Assembly: GCF_043641665.1 (NCBI RefSeq)
Contig: NC_092181.1
Coordinates: forward strand, 3,973,421 to 4,037,420
Source: Enoplosus armatus
Taxonomy: Eukaryota > Chordata > Actinopteri > Centrarchiformes > Enoplosidae
Length of the DNA: 64,000 nucleotides
Reading direction: 5' to 3'
The notes under the pieces are model-generated. The model was not told where the DNA came from and searched no databases. It saw only the letters and a program-made list of their open reading frames with translations. The translations under genes and the position numbers were made by a program. This document shows, in pieces, positions 41,416 to 62,699 of this stretch (within the stretch, counting starts at the first letter, position 1; each line of letters opens with the position of its first letter).

Positions 41416-44400
41416 GGCAGCGTAAAGGATCCAAGACACCTTTCTTATGGTGCATCTCCCCTCTTGCTTTTTTTTCATCTTTAGATGAGCTTCTTTAAGC
41501 TCCTTGTTTCCACCTTTGAAACATATTTTACCCCAATCTATCTACAAACAAATAGCCATTTCAGGGAAGATCTCATGAAAATCAGTGAGTGTTACAAATC
41601 CAGCAACATTGTATTGACCTGCAGAGACATGCAAACTATGCATTAAGACTTTTTAATATTTTCCGCATCTGACTGGAATCACACACAAGCAGTGATCAAG
41701 GCCAACCTGGACGCATGGATTTACTTCTGTCGGATTAACTGGTGTGTCTACTTGACCAAGCAATTTTTCTCAGGATCAGAGCCTGGGACACTCAGTGGGA
41801 CGGCCTTCACTCTTCCCTGTGGATTTGTGCCAAGCTAGCTTCTTGACTATTTACCTTCTCCTGCCAGACTCACTTGTCACATCAGTCCCTGCTGTTACAT
41901 TCGTTTTTATGTAGGCCCTTTACGTGATTCAGCAAACTTCAAATGGAGCTGAGATGTGAGGAGCTTGTGAACATGTTCAACATGAAATAATCCAAATGTG
42001 TAATTAGTTTTGGCCATGAACAGGGAGACAGGTGTTATAAATAAATAAAGGTTAAGACTGGTGTCTACTAAGGTAATGTTTGCTAACACTTGTGTCTCAA
42101 TCTTATTCTGATTCTAAATATATTTCAGGTCCCTAGGAGGATTGGCCTAATGTACTAACTAATAGGGTGAAGTTAATTCAGTTAGTGGAGGTGACCATGT
42201 TCACGTGACTGCGTGATACCTTGTAACGATATGCGGTATGCGTAAGAAAACTGGAAGCCTCAGAAATAGAGTGATCATATCTACTTAAACATTTCAGCAA
42301 AGTAATTAGAACTACAATAAATCCAGCAATAAAATCCAAATTTTTAAGAGTCTGGGTACTTGTAAGTGAATGGTGTTAAATTGGTAAAAATGCAAAGTAG
42401 CACAAGTGTGACATATGTATGTCATGGGTATATGATTCATTCCAGTCATATCTGTTAAACTGATAGCATGTGTTTAGGGTGTAACTGCAGAAGGCATACA
42501 GCCCTCTCTATTTTTGCTTGTTGGCATCACTAAACACACGCACTGTTACACAACTCAAACAGACAGATTTCAGGGTCCATTTTAAGCAGGATACTGGCTG
42601 AGATGCAGAAATATTAAAGGCACACAAAGGCTGTGACATCACAAACACACACATTTGCACAGTATCAGCCCTTTCATTCATTACTCATTTTCTCTCTAAA
42701 AAGGAGATTATTCCACCTTTGAGGTCTCTCTCTGCACTTACCAGTATTAACATTGTCTTTTTTATATTAGATCATTTTGGGCAACTCTCATTGAGTTAAC
42801 ATTGCTCACTCCATCTGTGAAACCCAGAGTGCCTGTATTGAGTGAGGGATGGAGATTAGGGAGAGAAGATTAGATGAGCAGCTTAGCCTTTAATACAACA
42901 TCCCTTTTATTACTTTTGAGCCATGGAATTAGATAATCGGACAACAGCAGCCCAATCTTAGACGAACCTCAGAAACTTACATTATTATTCTGGTTGTGTG
43001 ACAGGATTCATGGGATGCAGGGTGTGCAGAAACAGCCAACAATAGAGTTTCAAAAGGGAGTGAAGAGAAAGGAAGTGTGGAGTCGTGATGAATGGGGATG
43101 GAAGAGCTCAGTGCAGCAGAGTGGATCTGATTTAAGACCAAGGCAGTGCGATTGACTTGTGTGTGAGATTTGAGTGTTGCATAACAGCATTTGCAGCCTG
43201 GGCAGAGGTCTGTATGTTGGTGTTGGTGTTTCACATGGTGGGATTGGTCAACAAAGGGGAACAGCAGCACTGTATGACAGAGACATCCAACTTGTTTTAT
43301 CTGATGGGCAAGAGCTGATGTTTGCAACAACCTGAGGTGAAAACAAATGCACAGATGCAGAGTTGAAAGTCAGTGGTACAAATTGTGGGGTGCAAGGATG
43401 CAGCCTCATGATGGAGCGTAAAAAGACAGAAGGAGCAGGTGGAGGAGGGCCGCGACCCGTGACAGATAAAACCACAGGAGAATGAAAACTCACACAAAAG
43501 GTTTAGTTAGAAAAGGGTGTGTAGATCAATAGAATTATGAAAAAGTAAACCTGTCTCCACTTTCATAAAACTAGCAGCATTTTGAAACTCCTACCAGTTG
43601 AAAGGCTGCCTCTGGAGGATGTTTTTTTCTCCCCTAATTTTAAATTTGATTGTTGAAAGTCAGTTTTCAGGGGCTTTAATACCAATAACTCTCCCATAAA
43701 TCTCCCATTAGTTCTTACTTAGGAAATCAACAAGTTACAAATTTAAATGTAACTTTTCAGTTCTGACTTGAGGGAAGATAGAAGGTTTGCTAATCCTATT
43801 TTCTTCTTTTAGATTAGAGCACTCTAAACTACATTGACACTGTGGGAGATGCAATGGTGGCACAGGAGCTCTCTAATTGGCGCAAAGGAGTTAGGGCTTA
43901 AGGTGGAGCCAGTTAAGACTCAAAGAAGTTCAGACTGTGAGGAAGTGACACACCAGAAGGTTCCAGACCCTCTGGTGTATGACTTTAAACCTGGGTAATA
44001 ATGTCACATTTCACACAACTTTTATTTCATTTCAAGGGTAGCTTCAGACCCTGGGTATTTGGGTTGCAGGATTCCCCACTGTGCTTGTTGACCCTAGTTT
44101 AAAATGTTTCATTTTCCATATTAAAAGCAATCTTGCAGGTTTTTGAAAGTTCTGCTTCCTTCCGAAAATGATGTGACACAATGCTTGCCTAGGGTTGAGT
44201 GCAGAGTTTAGAAAGAGGTTATATTGAGGTAAATCAAAGCAAGCAAAGCTCAGGACCTACCTGTATATATCCTGCATATATCCCATCCTGGAATAATAAT
44301 AACTCCACGTGGTGTGACAGCGTAATGAGCAGTCTGATCAACAAGTAAATGTGAACATTAACATGGAGTCTAACTGCTTGTGAAATCAGCCTTTTATTCC

Positions 44401-44860
44401 TGCTCACCACTGTCAAGAGACATTTTAGGATTAGCTGTTGTCTGGATTTGAAGTGGAACATGTGAGCCCAGGATTACTACGCTGCACTTGTGGACTTTTG
44501 GTGGCAGGTGGGAAAACCTAAAACATGTAGCTACATATCAACTGAATCTACACCTGTGACTGAGAGTTTGGCCGCTGCTGAAAAACATGGTCACAAAAAA
44601 AGTGCATCAGCCAAATTTGAGAAATTCAGCATTATTAGCTGATTAAGTTACAGAGGATAAACAAAATAGATGATCATAAAAATGAAGTAGCTAAATAACC
44701 ATTGCAAACACTGCTGCTATTTTATGATAGTAGTTTTCACATTTAAACCTGATTTTTTGGGCAACTTTGGGGGCAGCAGAAACAAGTTGTGAACACAACA
44801 CTGACACATCACTTTCTAAGTTGACTGTGAACTTTTTTATCATTTATTCTTACAAATCCA
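41416..44860. other. Intergenic DNA and probable 3' UTR of the 40-kb gene
   Basis: AATAAATAAA near 42040 is a candidate poly(A) signal for the upstream gene. Beyond it I see only AT-rich spacer with no splice-consistent frame. The open frames on both strands are short and unstructured. Confidence 0.45.
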
Positions 44861-44864
44861 GCAG

Positions 44865-45260
44865 CTACAGAGCAACATTATCATTCATTTGGAGTCGTGT
44901 GTCTGGCCACCTGAATGTAAGCCCAATATTCACTCTCTTTTAGCTCTGTTTTTGGTCTCCACCAACTGCTGAGGGACACATCTGTCTCTTAAAATGCTGA
45001 ATGCTCCACTGTGCTCACCAGCTTGTCTCTAAATGTGTCTGTCTGCTGTTTAGTGCTGGGCAGGTAGTGTTCAGTGGGTGTTCAGAGCTTTTTCTCTGAA
45101 AACAGCTTCCTGCTAAACAATGAGCTGAAACTCGCTCTAAAGCTCCATAAAGCCATGACTCATCACTATGAGTGACCCCTTTCAAGTGTTTTTCACATTG
45201 TCATTTGATACGTGGTTATTACAAAAATACATATTTTAGCTGTTTAAATCATGAATAAAT
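44865..45260 (+). repeat. Dispersed fish repeat, copy 2
   Basis: This is the same family as 14536-14850. Shared blocks include ATTCATTTGGAGTCGTGTGT, TTTTAGCTCTGTTTTTGGTC and TGTGTCTGTCTGCTGTTTAG. The copy is slightly longer and continues into GAGCTGAAACTCGCTCTAAA. Confidence 0.75.
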
Positions 45261-45869
45261 GTTTTTTCATACTTGCTGCAAACCTCTTGGGGCACCCACT
45301 GAGGACCCCTGCAGGTGAGAGATCAACACATAAATGCACATAATCTAACTAAAATGGAAAGAGTCCCTGTCTGTCTGATCTACAGGACATATTTATAAGT
45401 AATGCTTTACTACCGCCAGAAGTACATACTGTGTAGTGTGTTTTAAGGGGACCCCTATTAACTGTTACGCCACCAAGCGGCATGTTGGGTACAGCTCGCT
45501 CTCTGTTGCTCGCTACAGGACATTCAAGAACAGATGAGGAAAGAGAAACCGAGAGACTGGAGACGTTATACTGTAGCACAGTCTTGAAGCAACCGGCCCT
45601 TTCCAAACAGGCAAGTTTTCAATCGGCACTGCACTATACTGTAAATTCGGATAGTGTCGAATCATCAGTCTGTCTGACCTAACTCTGAAGCAAGCCAGCC
45701 AGGGTTAAGTGATCCTTATCTGTCCTTTATCCTCAGGTGACAGCTTATCCTTGGCCAGTTTCTTATATTGGCATTGACTCGGTTCTGTCAGTCCAGCTCA
45801 CGGTCTGACGATGCATGACATCAGCAGACTGTAACTCCTAATTGGATCAGGACACCACACATTATAGCT

Positions 45870-46240
45870 GCGTTTCCACCAAACACTTTCAGTATATTAC
45901 CGATGAAACCCCTACCTAACCCATACCTACATGTACCTAAACCCTAGATCTGTTTTGCATTTCCACGGCAGACAGTACTCTTAAATGTAGGTAGGCAAAA
46001 AAAAAACAAGAGAAATGGAGGATTTGTGCACTGAGTCCTTTGTTGTGCAGGAAATGACGATTCTGTTGACCAGTCAATGGACTGCAGTGTTTCTAGCTCC
46101 ACCTGGGTCACTGTGCCAGGTACCTCAACAGAGGGGTAATGAAAAAAAACCCCATAACAGAGTGTTTCTATTGGCGCCATCTACAACTTTTGTCAATGGA
46201 AACACAAAAATAACCATTGGTGGACTGTTTGATGAAAACA
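45870..46240. mobile_element. Putative non-autonomous DNA transposon (MITE-like)
   Basis: The left end reads GCTGCGTTTCCACCAAACAC and the right part holds TGTCAATGGAAACAC and TGGTGGACTGTTTGATGAAA, which are partly inverted copies of the left end. 'GTTTCCAC...GTGGAAAC' ends are typical of teleost MITEs. No transposase frame. The edges are uncertain. 46260-47820 shows nothing else convincing. Confidence 0.35.
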
Positions 46241-47838
46241 CAGCTTAAGAGTCAGTAACGTTATAGTAGCCAGACGGAGGTTACGATAAGAAAAACACAA
46301 GGAAAAAATCCATATGGCATTTCATTACATAATATGATAAGATTATATAATTACAGCGTGCCCTGTTTTGGGATTTGTGAACCTATTAACCAACATACAG
46401 TGGTAATTTGCATAAATTGTACATACATTTATTTTCTTGATGCAGAATAAAAAGGTGAGATCCAAATCATACAGACATTAAAGGCAATAAAGCTCAGCAA
46501 ATTAACATGTCAGCAGAAGGAGGGAGAAAAAATAAGAACCCATCTGTTCTGGGTCTCTGCTCCCTGCTCTCCCAGGTTACTTGTCATTGGTTGGCTGAGT
46601 TTATCCTGGTCGCAGCCGCTGCCAATCTGCCGTCATTCAGCCTAATCCTCTGCTGGCAGGCCAGGTGGTTCTCTGTGACGGACAAAGAGCGGTGTGGAAG
46701 TCTTGACCTCTGCTGTCCTTCAGCAACAGCCAGCCAGGGCTGCCAGGTAGGATCCAAATTTGTTACAATAGTTCTTGTATTTAAGACAAATGAAGCGATG
46801 AAAATGTGTACACTGAAGTGAATTCTAAAATACGGCTCTCATAACAGCATGCCTTTCTCACCCCTGCATCATGGTTTTCACTAATTCATAAGAAAATTAG
46901 GCAATGTCAGAAAACAAGTGAATGGGTGGTTTTAACACCATATAAATGTAAGCATATACTATAAAAGTGAAAGAAAATTTTTGCACCATAATAAGTCTTG
47001 CAATTAGGTCTACTCAACTCTAAACCAATTAGTGATTTACTTGCTCCAGATGAAGTTGTACAACTACAGAATTAGCAAGTAATCTTGGGGAATACAAGCT
47101 TTAGGCATTTGAACAACTTAGATGTGCATAACTGCAAGTTCATGGCATATGCTTATTAATAAGCAGTCACCTGATTGACCAAGAACAGAACAAAGCAGCC
47201 ACTGTTTGTCCAGTCATATTTACAATACTGGTAGACCAATGCTACTGACTAGACTGCAAACTTATCATACATTCTCCTCGTGTGCAAACTAGGCCCAAAT
47301 AAATGTACTTCACATTCCATCCTCTTTATGGATCCAGCAATGTTTTGTTTTTGCTGAGAAGTGTGTGTACATGCAGCATTTTAAGTGTTCCGAGTATCAA
47401 GTTCAGATAAGGAAGCGCAAACTTAGATTAGCCCGTAACCTTGAAAAATGTGAAGGCATTTATAGTCAAACTTAAGCGTTTGAGACAGGAAGTGCAGCTA
47501 CCGGGTGTTTCTGACTGGTCTGAATGTAGGCTGAAGTTGCTTGTGAATCATACCAGACCTGGTAAGGAAAGATAATGCATTGGTCAAAACTGTTAGTATA
47601 CAAGCCATGAAGTCCTGCCTCATGTGGAATTTCCTCATTTTTGCACAGAAACTGCTTCTTCAGTCACACTAAGCAGATCCATTTTCAGACAGACTGAGCA
47701 CTTTCATAAACCACATTTAAAAAAAACAACAAAAAAAACCAAGATTTTAACCCTTCTACATCAAGCAAATGATTTGTCAGCAAAGTCTGTGGTAGAAACC
47801 TAGTTCCACAAGTCTAACGAAGCATTCTTTACAAACCA

Positions 47839-47844
47839 TTTATT
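47839..47844 (-). terminator. acp5: acp5 candidate poly(A) signal
   Basis: TTTATT (AATAAA on the minus strand) lies about 180 bases past the acp5 stop codon. Confidence 0.6.
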
Positions 47845-48022
47845 CTTCTCACACAATAAATTTACATGTAAAACAAGTTGATTCTTTTAAAAACATACAA
47901 TTGCTTTTGAAATATTAATGCCAAACTTTAAAAACACAGGATTAACAGCCATTACTTTGATCTCAAAGCTACACTGCAGACTAATGCTGCATGTAAACTT
48001 GATTGTTCCTGTGGTTGCGAGT

Positions 48023-49422
48023 CTACTCAAAGCTCCTTTGAGAGAGGACAGTGCGATAGAGAGAAGTGCCTTTCGCCTGGAAGAAGGTTACGATCATCTT
48101 GTTCTTTGTGACTTCTGCATGTACGAAGCCTCCCAGTGTTGAAGCTTTGCCAGTGAAGAATTTCACAGAACCTTTGGGAACATGGTGCCAGTGACGGACA
48201 TCAGGATCCAGAAAGTTTCCAGCGCCACTCACCACATAGCCCACACCAGATTCTTCGATGTACTGAAGGGGACAAAGACAAGGAGGGATTGAAGGCAAAG
48301 CAGCCCTGCAGATTTATACAGAAAGTGTTCACATATTGCACAAACTAACCTGCAGATTGTGGTCATGACCGCAGAGGTAAGCGGTGGCCTTGTATTTGAT
48401 GAGCAGAGGATGAAGCCTGTGCAGGAGACACTCTGTGGGCCCGTGTTCAGACACGGACCACACAGGGTAGTGGCCGGCCACCAACAGGAAGTCTGCCTTT
48501 GACCGGGCCAGTCTCTCCTGCAGCCACGCCAGCTGACGGTTGGCATCCACCGCACGCAGGGGGCCTCTGGGCTTCTCATCCACGTAGTCGTCAGAGTTGC
48601 CACACAGCATTACAGTGTCGAGCATGATGATGGTCAAGGTCTTCCCAGTGTTGGGGATGTGGAAGTTCAGCTCATAATAGTATGAAGGGAACTTCCTAAC
48701 AATGAAGAGAGCAAAGTCTTGACTAAGTTTATCATCAGTTTAAGACTTAAGGATGGCTCAACTTCAGATACAACTTTAATTTGCTCTTTACCATCTGTCA
48801 GATTTGTGGCTGTAGTCGATCTGGGCTTTGACATTCCCTCCATGGTCATGATTCCCAGCAAGCACATACCAGGGGACTTTGAGAGACTTCGCAGTGTACA
48901 CAGACTCAAAAGTGTCCTGATAAATTCAGTAGAGAAACCAGGGTTTTCACTTCCACAATGTTGCTTTAACATTATTTTTTTTTTTTATTTAGTCATTTTA
49001 GAACACAAGTTTACTCGACTGACCTTAAACCGAGGAGAATCCACACTGTCCACCCCTTTGTAGTAGAAGTTGTCGCCAAGGGCCAGAACAAAGTCAGCTC
49101 CCATCTGCTCTGCTACTTTGCTCATTTCTCGAGCAGTAGCCTTCTGTACGGCGGTGATGTAGGGGGGATAGGGCACTCCCCCCCAGTCTCCTACAGCCAG
49201 GAACTTAATGGAGGTTCTGTTTTCTGTAAGAGAACAAAATACATTGGGTTTTTTTTTTGGAGCCGACAGTCTGAGGAGCAAGACCTCAAACCGAAAGTTG
49301 CCCATAAAAGCCCAAGTGAAGTGACACTTACTGCTAGTTTCCTCCAGGTCTTGGAAGACAGTAGGATAGCAGTAGGCCACAGAGACGGCAGCAATTAAGA
49401 TGGATAGCAGAGCAAGTGCCAT
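48023..49422 (-). CDS. acp5: Tartrate-resistant acid phosphatase type 5
   Basis: Secreted or lysosomal purple acid phosphatase with a di-iron centre; in bone-resorbing cells and macrophages it dephosphorylates osteopontin and similar proteins. Five coding exons: 49422-49332, 49223-49024, 48916-48792, 48695-48350, 48262-48023; 1002 nt, 333 aa (human 325). An N-terminal signal peptide is clear ([18 protein letters not shown]). All metal-binding motifs are present: GDWGG (42-46), GDNFYY (80-85), GNHDH (118-122), AGHYPVWS and GHDH (248-251). The loop cleaved during activation in mammals corresponds to [14 protein letters not shown]. An N-R-T glycosylation sequon is at residue 32. The ATG lies directly at the exon's acceptor (TTTCTTTAAAG/ATGG), so the whole 5' UTR comes from upstream exons. 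Whether this is the a or b teleost copy is not determined. Confidence 0.95.
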
Positions 49423-49603
49423 CTTTAAAGAAAGAACAAAAACAAGCAATCAGATCTTCAGTTAACAGCGAAACTAAACAGCACAAAAGGAGAACATGAC
49501 ATTTAGCCATAACCAAAAGTGAATGTAAACGCTCGCCTACACATAGAACCCGGAAGAGGAAGATGACGAACATAACAAACCACAACTGCAGCTGCTTGCT
49601 CAC

Positions 49604-49645
49604 CATGTAAGCCTATGCTTCCTCTCTCCCTCCTATCTCACCAAA
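49604..49645 (-). promoter_or_regulatory. acp5: acp5 proximal alternative first exon
   Basis: On the minus strand ...AGGCTTACATG/gtgagcaa is a strong donor (edge 49604), and ATAAAAG (49664-49670) is TATA-like about 25 bp before a plausible start. If used, its final ATG would be spliced directly onto the coding exon's ATG, in frame (Met-Met-Ala-Leu). Confidence 0.5.
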
Positions 49646-50027
49646 CACCAACATGATCTCTTGCTTTTATGCCTAAAGGCGACTTGTGATTGGCTGCAGC
49701 CTGAAGCTGACATGTCCCAGCTGGAGCTAATAGAAGCTAATGAAAGCAGCCATGTCTATGAGGCTCCAAGGGTCAAAGGTCACAATTTCTTGTCTTTCAA
49801 AGCATATCATTGCATCTCTGCTTCTTTTAAATAAGAAACTCTGCTGTTTATGAAACACACAGATCAAATGACCTTCATCAGCCTCAGCAGAGACAGTATC
49901 TAATGCCTCAATGCTCTCCCATCAAAAAGAAAACAAAGCTGCCTGACAAGAAAAACAACTTGTCAAGAGTAGGTGTCAGCGTGCAGAGATAACAGTGTCA
50001 GAGCCCAAAGATAAAAAAAACACTCAC

Positions 50028-50080
50028 AGCTGATAACTGGTGAGGTGTGCTCAGGATGACCTGACGGGACACTCCGTCCT
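50028..50080 (-). promoter_or_regulatory. acp5: acp5 distal alternative first exon
   Basis: On the minus strand ...CCAGTTATCAGCT/gtgagtg is a good donor (edge 50028). TTAAAAG at 50102-50108 is a TATA-like box at suitable distance. Mammalian ACP5 also uses several first exons with tissue-specific promoters. 50110-51640 shows no gene. Confidence 0.45.
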
Positions 50081-51650
50081 CGCAGCGCTCTTCCTACCCG
50101 CCTTTTAACAGCATTCCCGGAGGAGAGGCTGCAGGAGGACCAGCCTCCGCACGCGCCGCAGGGGCATGAACATTGCTCACACCCTGACTCAGTCTCAGGA
50201 CTGGAGGGTCATCTGGGCCACATGTGATCTGCAATGGTTATTATAGCTGGTGTCCAGACACCACTTTTTCCACTTCAGTGTTAATCACTGATTTTCCTTC
50301 TTCATTTTGTTTTTGCATCCCCGTGCTTCCATCTTTTCAGATAATTTGGGAATAAGAAATGTAGCCTACTGAGTAAACATTTACTAGCACAATGAACGTT
50401 GAAGGCATGGCCACATTATAGTCTCACAGAATGCTGTCTTGTACTTTGTTTTTTGTCTTATTAAACTTGGGTTCCACAGCCCCTTTCTCTATTTCCACTC
50501 TTCTCACTTTGATGCAAACACACAATTGCCTGTTGAAAAGCTAGAAGGCCATTGTCAGTGCATTATAAACTGTGAATTTGCTTTTTTCTGACCTAAGTCA
50601 AGCTATCAATAGAAGACAATTTTTACATGGCCAGATGAAGAGCAACTAGCATGTGAGATGCAGGTGATAGCAGCGGTCAAAATCTACACATTATTTTTCT
50701 GCTCACACTTGCAGGCCTGATTAAAGAGGCACTCCACCTTTTTTTTATTATACAGCTCAGTAAACAGGAGGGAGCTTTTAAAAGTTTGAATAAATAAATA
50801 AACTGATGTCATAATGTTGTCATCAGGGTTATCTCAGATTGGACTTTTTCATCCGAAAGCCTGGGTTACAAACTGGGAGTTTGAAAGATGTGCTTGTTCA
50901 TTAGGCAGGAAAGTCTAACAAAAGCTGCCTGGCGAGAGGCATCATGGGAAATGTAGGATCCAGTGTTTTTGGAGCTCTACTAGGGAGTAAAAGTCAGTAT
51001 ATCTCAGCCTTTGTTGCTTTGTAATCTGTGTCACAATCTAAAATATTTATTCAGATTTGCAAGCTTTAGGGCTCTGGTGTAGTTGCATTCAGATTACTTA
51101 CTGCTGAAAACAGTGGCAGTATGCGTTTACACAAAACCATTTCTGTATTTTAACATGTTTATTACAGCTTGTTCTACACCTACCATTTGTACATTACATT
51201 GGTGTGCTCTCATTAGTTTCTCCCTGGGGAACCCGAGTAACTTACTACAGTGACCTAATTTCCTCACAGGGGTCAATGAGGCTTTGTCTCATCTTTAGCA
51301 GCCATATAGCTGTACAAACAGACCTCGTATGCTACATGATACTGTGAAGCGTCTGCAAGCCCTGCAGAGGCCATTCGCAGCACTCGTGGCTGTTGCAAAA
51401 CATTCCCAGTAACAGTGGAGTGAAGTGAATCTTTGGTATTTTTAAGCGAAGCTCAAATTGACCGGTTTTAATGGCTTTGAAGGCAGAATTCATGTTCCAA
51501 CAAATGGTAGCCCAACTCTGACCTGAATTGTCACATTCAATACCAGAGCTTCCTCCATCACAGTGACTGAAAACGTAAGTTCTTAAATGTTGTGCTTGTC
51601 TGTGAATCAGCAAACTGATGGTCTGAAACTTTGCTCCAAAATAAAAGTTA

Positions 51651-51656
51651 TTTATT
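51651..51656 (-). terminator. ilf3: ilf3 candidate poly(A) signal
   Basis: TTTATT (AATAAA on the minus strand) lies about 480 bases past the ilf3 stop. The intervening sequence would be 3' UTR. Confidence 0.4.
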
Positions 51657-52135
51657 TTACAAGAAAGATTAGAGCATTTTATGTAACACAGAAACAAATG
51701 AATCTTCTGTTCAAAACTACAAGCAGCTTTGAATAAAAACCATAACATACTGATACAGAACCAGTACACTCGATTTAAGAATACAACAACCCTAAAAACA
51801 AGACAAAATGATAAACCAGGTATTTTTTTTACACTCATGTCAACACAGACATGATGAGGCATGTAGTAGTTAAAAAGAAAACAGGTAGACTTTAATCAAA
51901 AGATAAGCCTGCATCTGTCACCGACGATTGTTTTTACCAGATGTCCGAGAACTAACAAGTGAGGTGAAAACAAAATAAAAAATAAAAAACAGCTAAATTC
52001 CAGTTTCAAAGAAAACACAAGCACTTTTTTTTCGTTTTCAGAAGTGGTATCCCAGGATCATCATCGAGGGTGGATACAGTCAGAGTCAAAAGATGGCATG
52101 GTGAGGTGAGAAAGGCTGTACACGATGTGTGATGA

Positions 52136-61656
<9,521 letters not shown>

Positions 61657-62186
61657 GCTGTCACGACTCCCCGACCGAAGCTACCACCTGTTTTAGAAGG
61701 AAAAAACACTGTGAGACAGCTGGCAGAGAACTGGCAGTTTAAGACCAATCAAATCAAATGTAATGAATAAGATTGAGAACATGCATGCTCTGCTGACAGC
61801 TGAGAGCTAACGTTACGCAGGAAACTTGCTCAGCAGGTTAAACAGCTCGTCTGATTGCAAAATTAGCAGCGTGTGTGTTAGTAATTGAGTTCGGCGCCAA
61901 CTAAACACACATGAACTAATACAGCTGTCCAGTGTTCATGTAATTTACCCTCCCATCCTATGTCGAGCGAAGGCACTGCGATAAGCTGTGACAGCTAGCT
62001 AGTTAGCTAAGCTGGTTAGCTAACGTTGATGTTTGTAGCATTGACCCGGCCCACTTGATGTTAGCGAGCTAGCTAACGCTGGCCAGCATGCCACTGCCGT
62101 TTTTTGTCCATTTGCCATTAGAGGTGTCGATTCCGCGCAAAACCGCTGACTTCTGTCTAGGTCTCGGCTGTGCAGTTAGGGTTTAC

Positions 62187-62260
62187 CTTTGTCAACGAGC
62201 GAATAAACAGCTGTAGACCTTTTCGCGGTACCGTTAGCCACCTTCTTCCTGACAACCAGC
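62187..62260 (-). other. ilf3: ilf3 non-coding first exon (5' edge approximate)
   Basis: On the minus strand GTTGACAAAG/gtaaaccc is a strong donor (edge 62187). The coding exon starts at an acceptor CTAAAACAG/GTGGTAG (right edge 61687), so the 5' UTR is split. The surrounding DNA is CpG-rich relative to the window, as expected of a housekeeping promoter. Confidence 0.6.
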
Positions 62261-62512
62261 GAAGGGTCCCCTGAAGATGACGTCACTACACGACCTTTAA
62301 AAATGTGGGGGAAAATCTGTCAATAAAAGCTATTATTTTGAAAATAGTGAGAAATGCTGTCACTATTACCCAGAGCCCAAAGTGACACCTTCACAATGCT
62401 TGTTTTGTCCAGCCAACGGTCCAAACCTCAAAATTATAAAACAATTGATTAAAGTTATTTTCAAAACATTGCATTTTATAAGCTCTTAATATGTTTTGAA
62501 TGCAAAAATCTT

Positions 62513-62690
62513 AATTTGTAAAGTAACTAGTAACTGAAGCTGTCAGATAAATGTAGTGTAGGAAAAAGTGCAACATTTCCCTCTGAGATATAGTGGAGTA
62601 GAAGTAGAAATTGGCATGAAGACCCAAGTAAAGTACCTCAAATTTGTACATATGTACAGTACTTGAGTAAATGTTCTTAGTTACATTCCA
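62513..62690 (-). repeat. Dispersed 'TACTTTTACTTGAGTA' fish repeat, copy 3 (reversed)
   Basis: It reads on the minus strand as TGGAATGTAACTAAGAACAT, TTTACTCAAGTACTG, CTTCTACTCCACTATATCTC and AGAGGGAAATGTTGCA: the same family as 25410-25545 and 39040-39235, in opposite orientation. Confidence 0.75.
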
Positions 62691-62699
62691 GCATTGCTG

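Noticed and set aside
46507..46821. 104-codon plus-strand frame near 46.6 kb
   Set aside because: No splice partner, no recognisable domain, and no upstream promoter; a chance frame is most likely.
51332..51862. 176-codon minus-strand open frame past ilf3
   Set aside because: It lies in or beyond the ilf3 3' UTR, has biased Cys/Phe/Leu composition typical of translated AT-rich DNA, and no splice or start context supports it.
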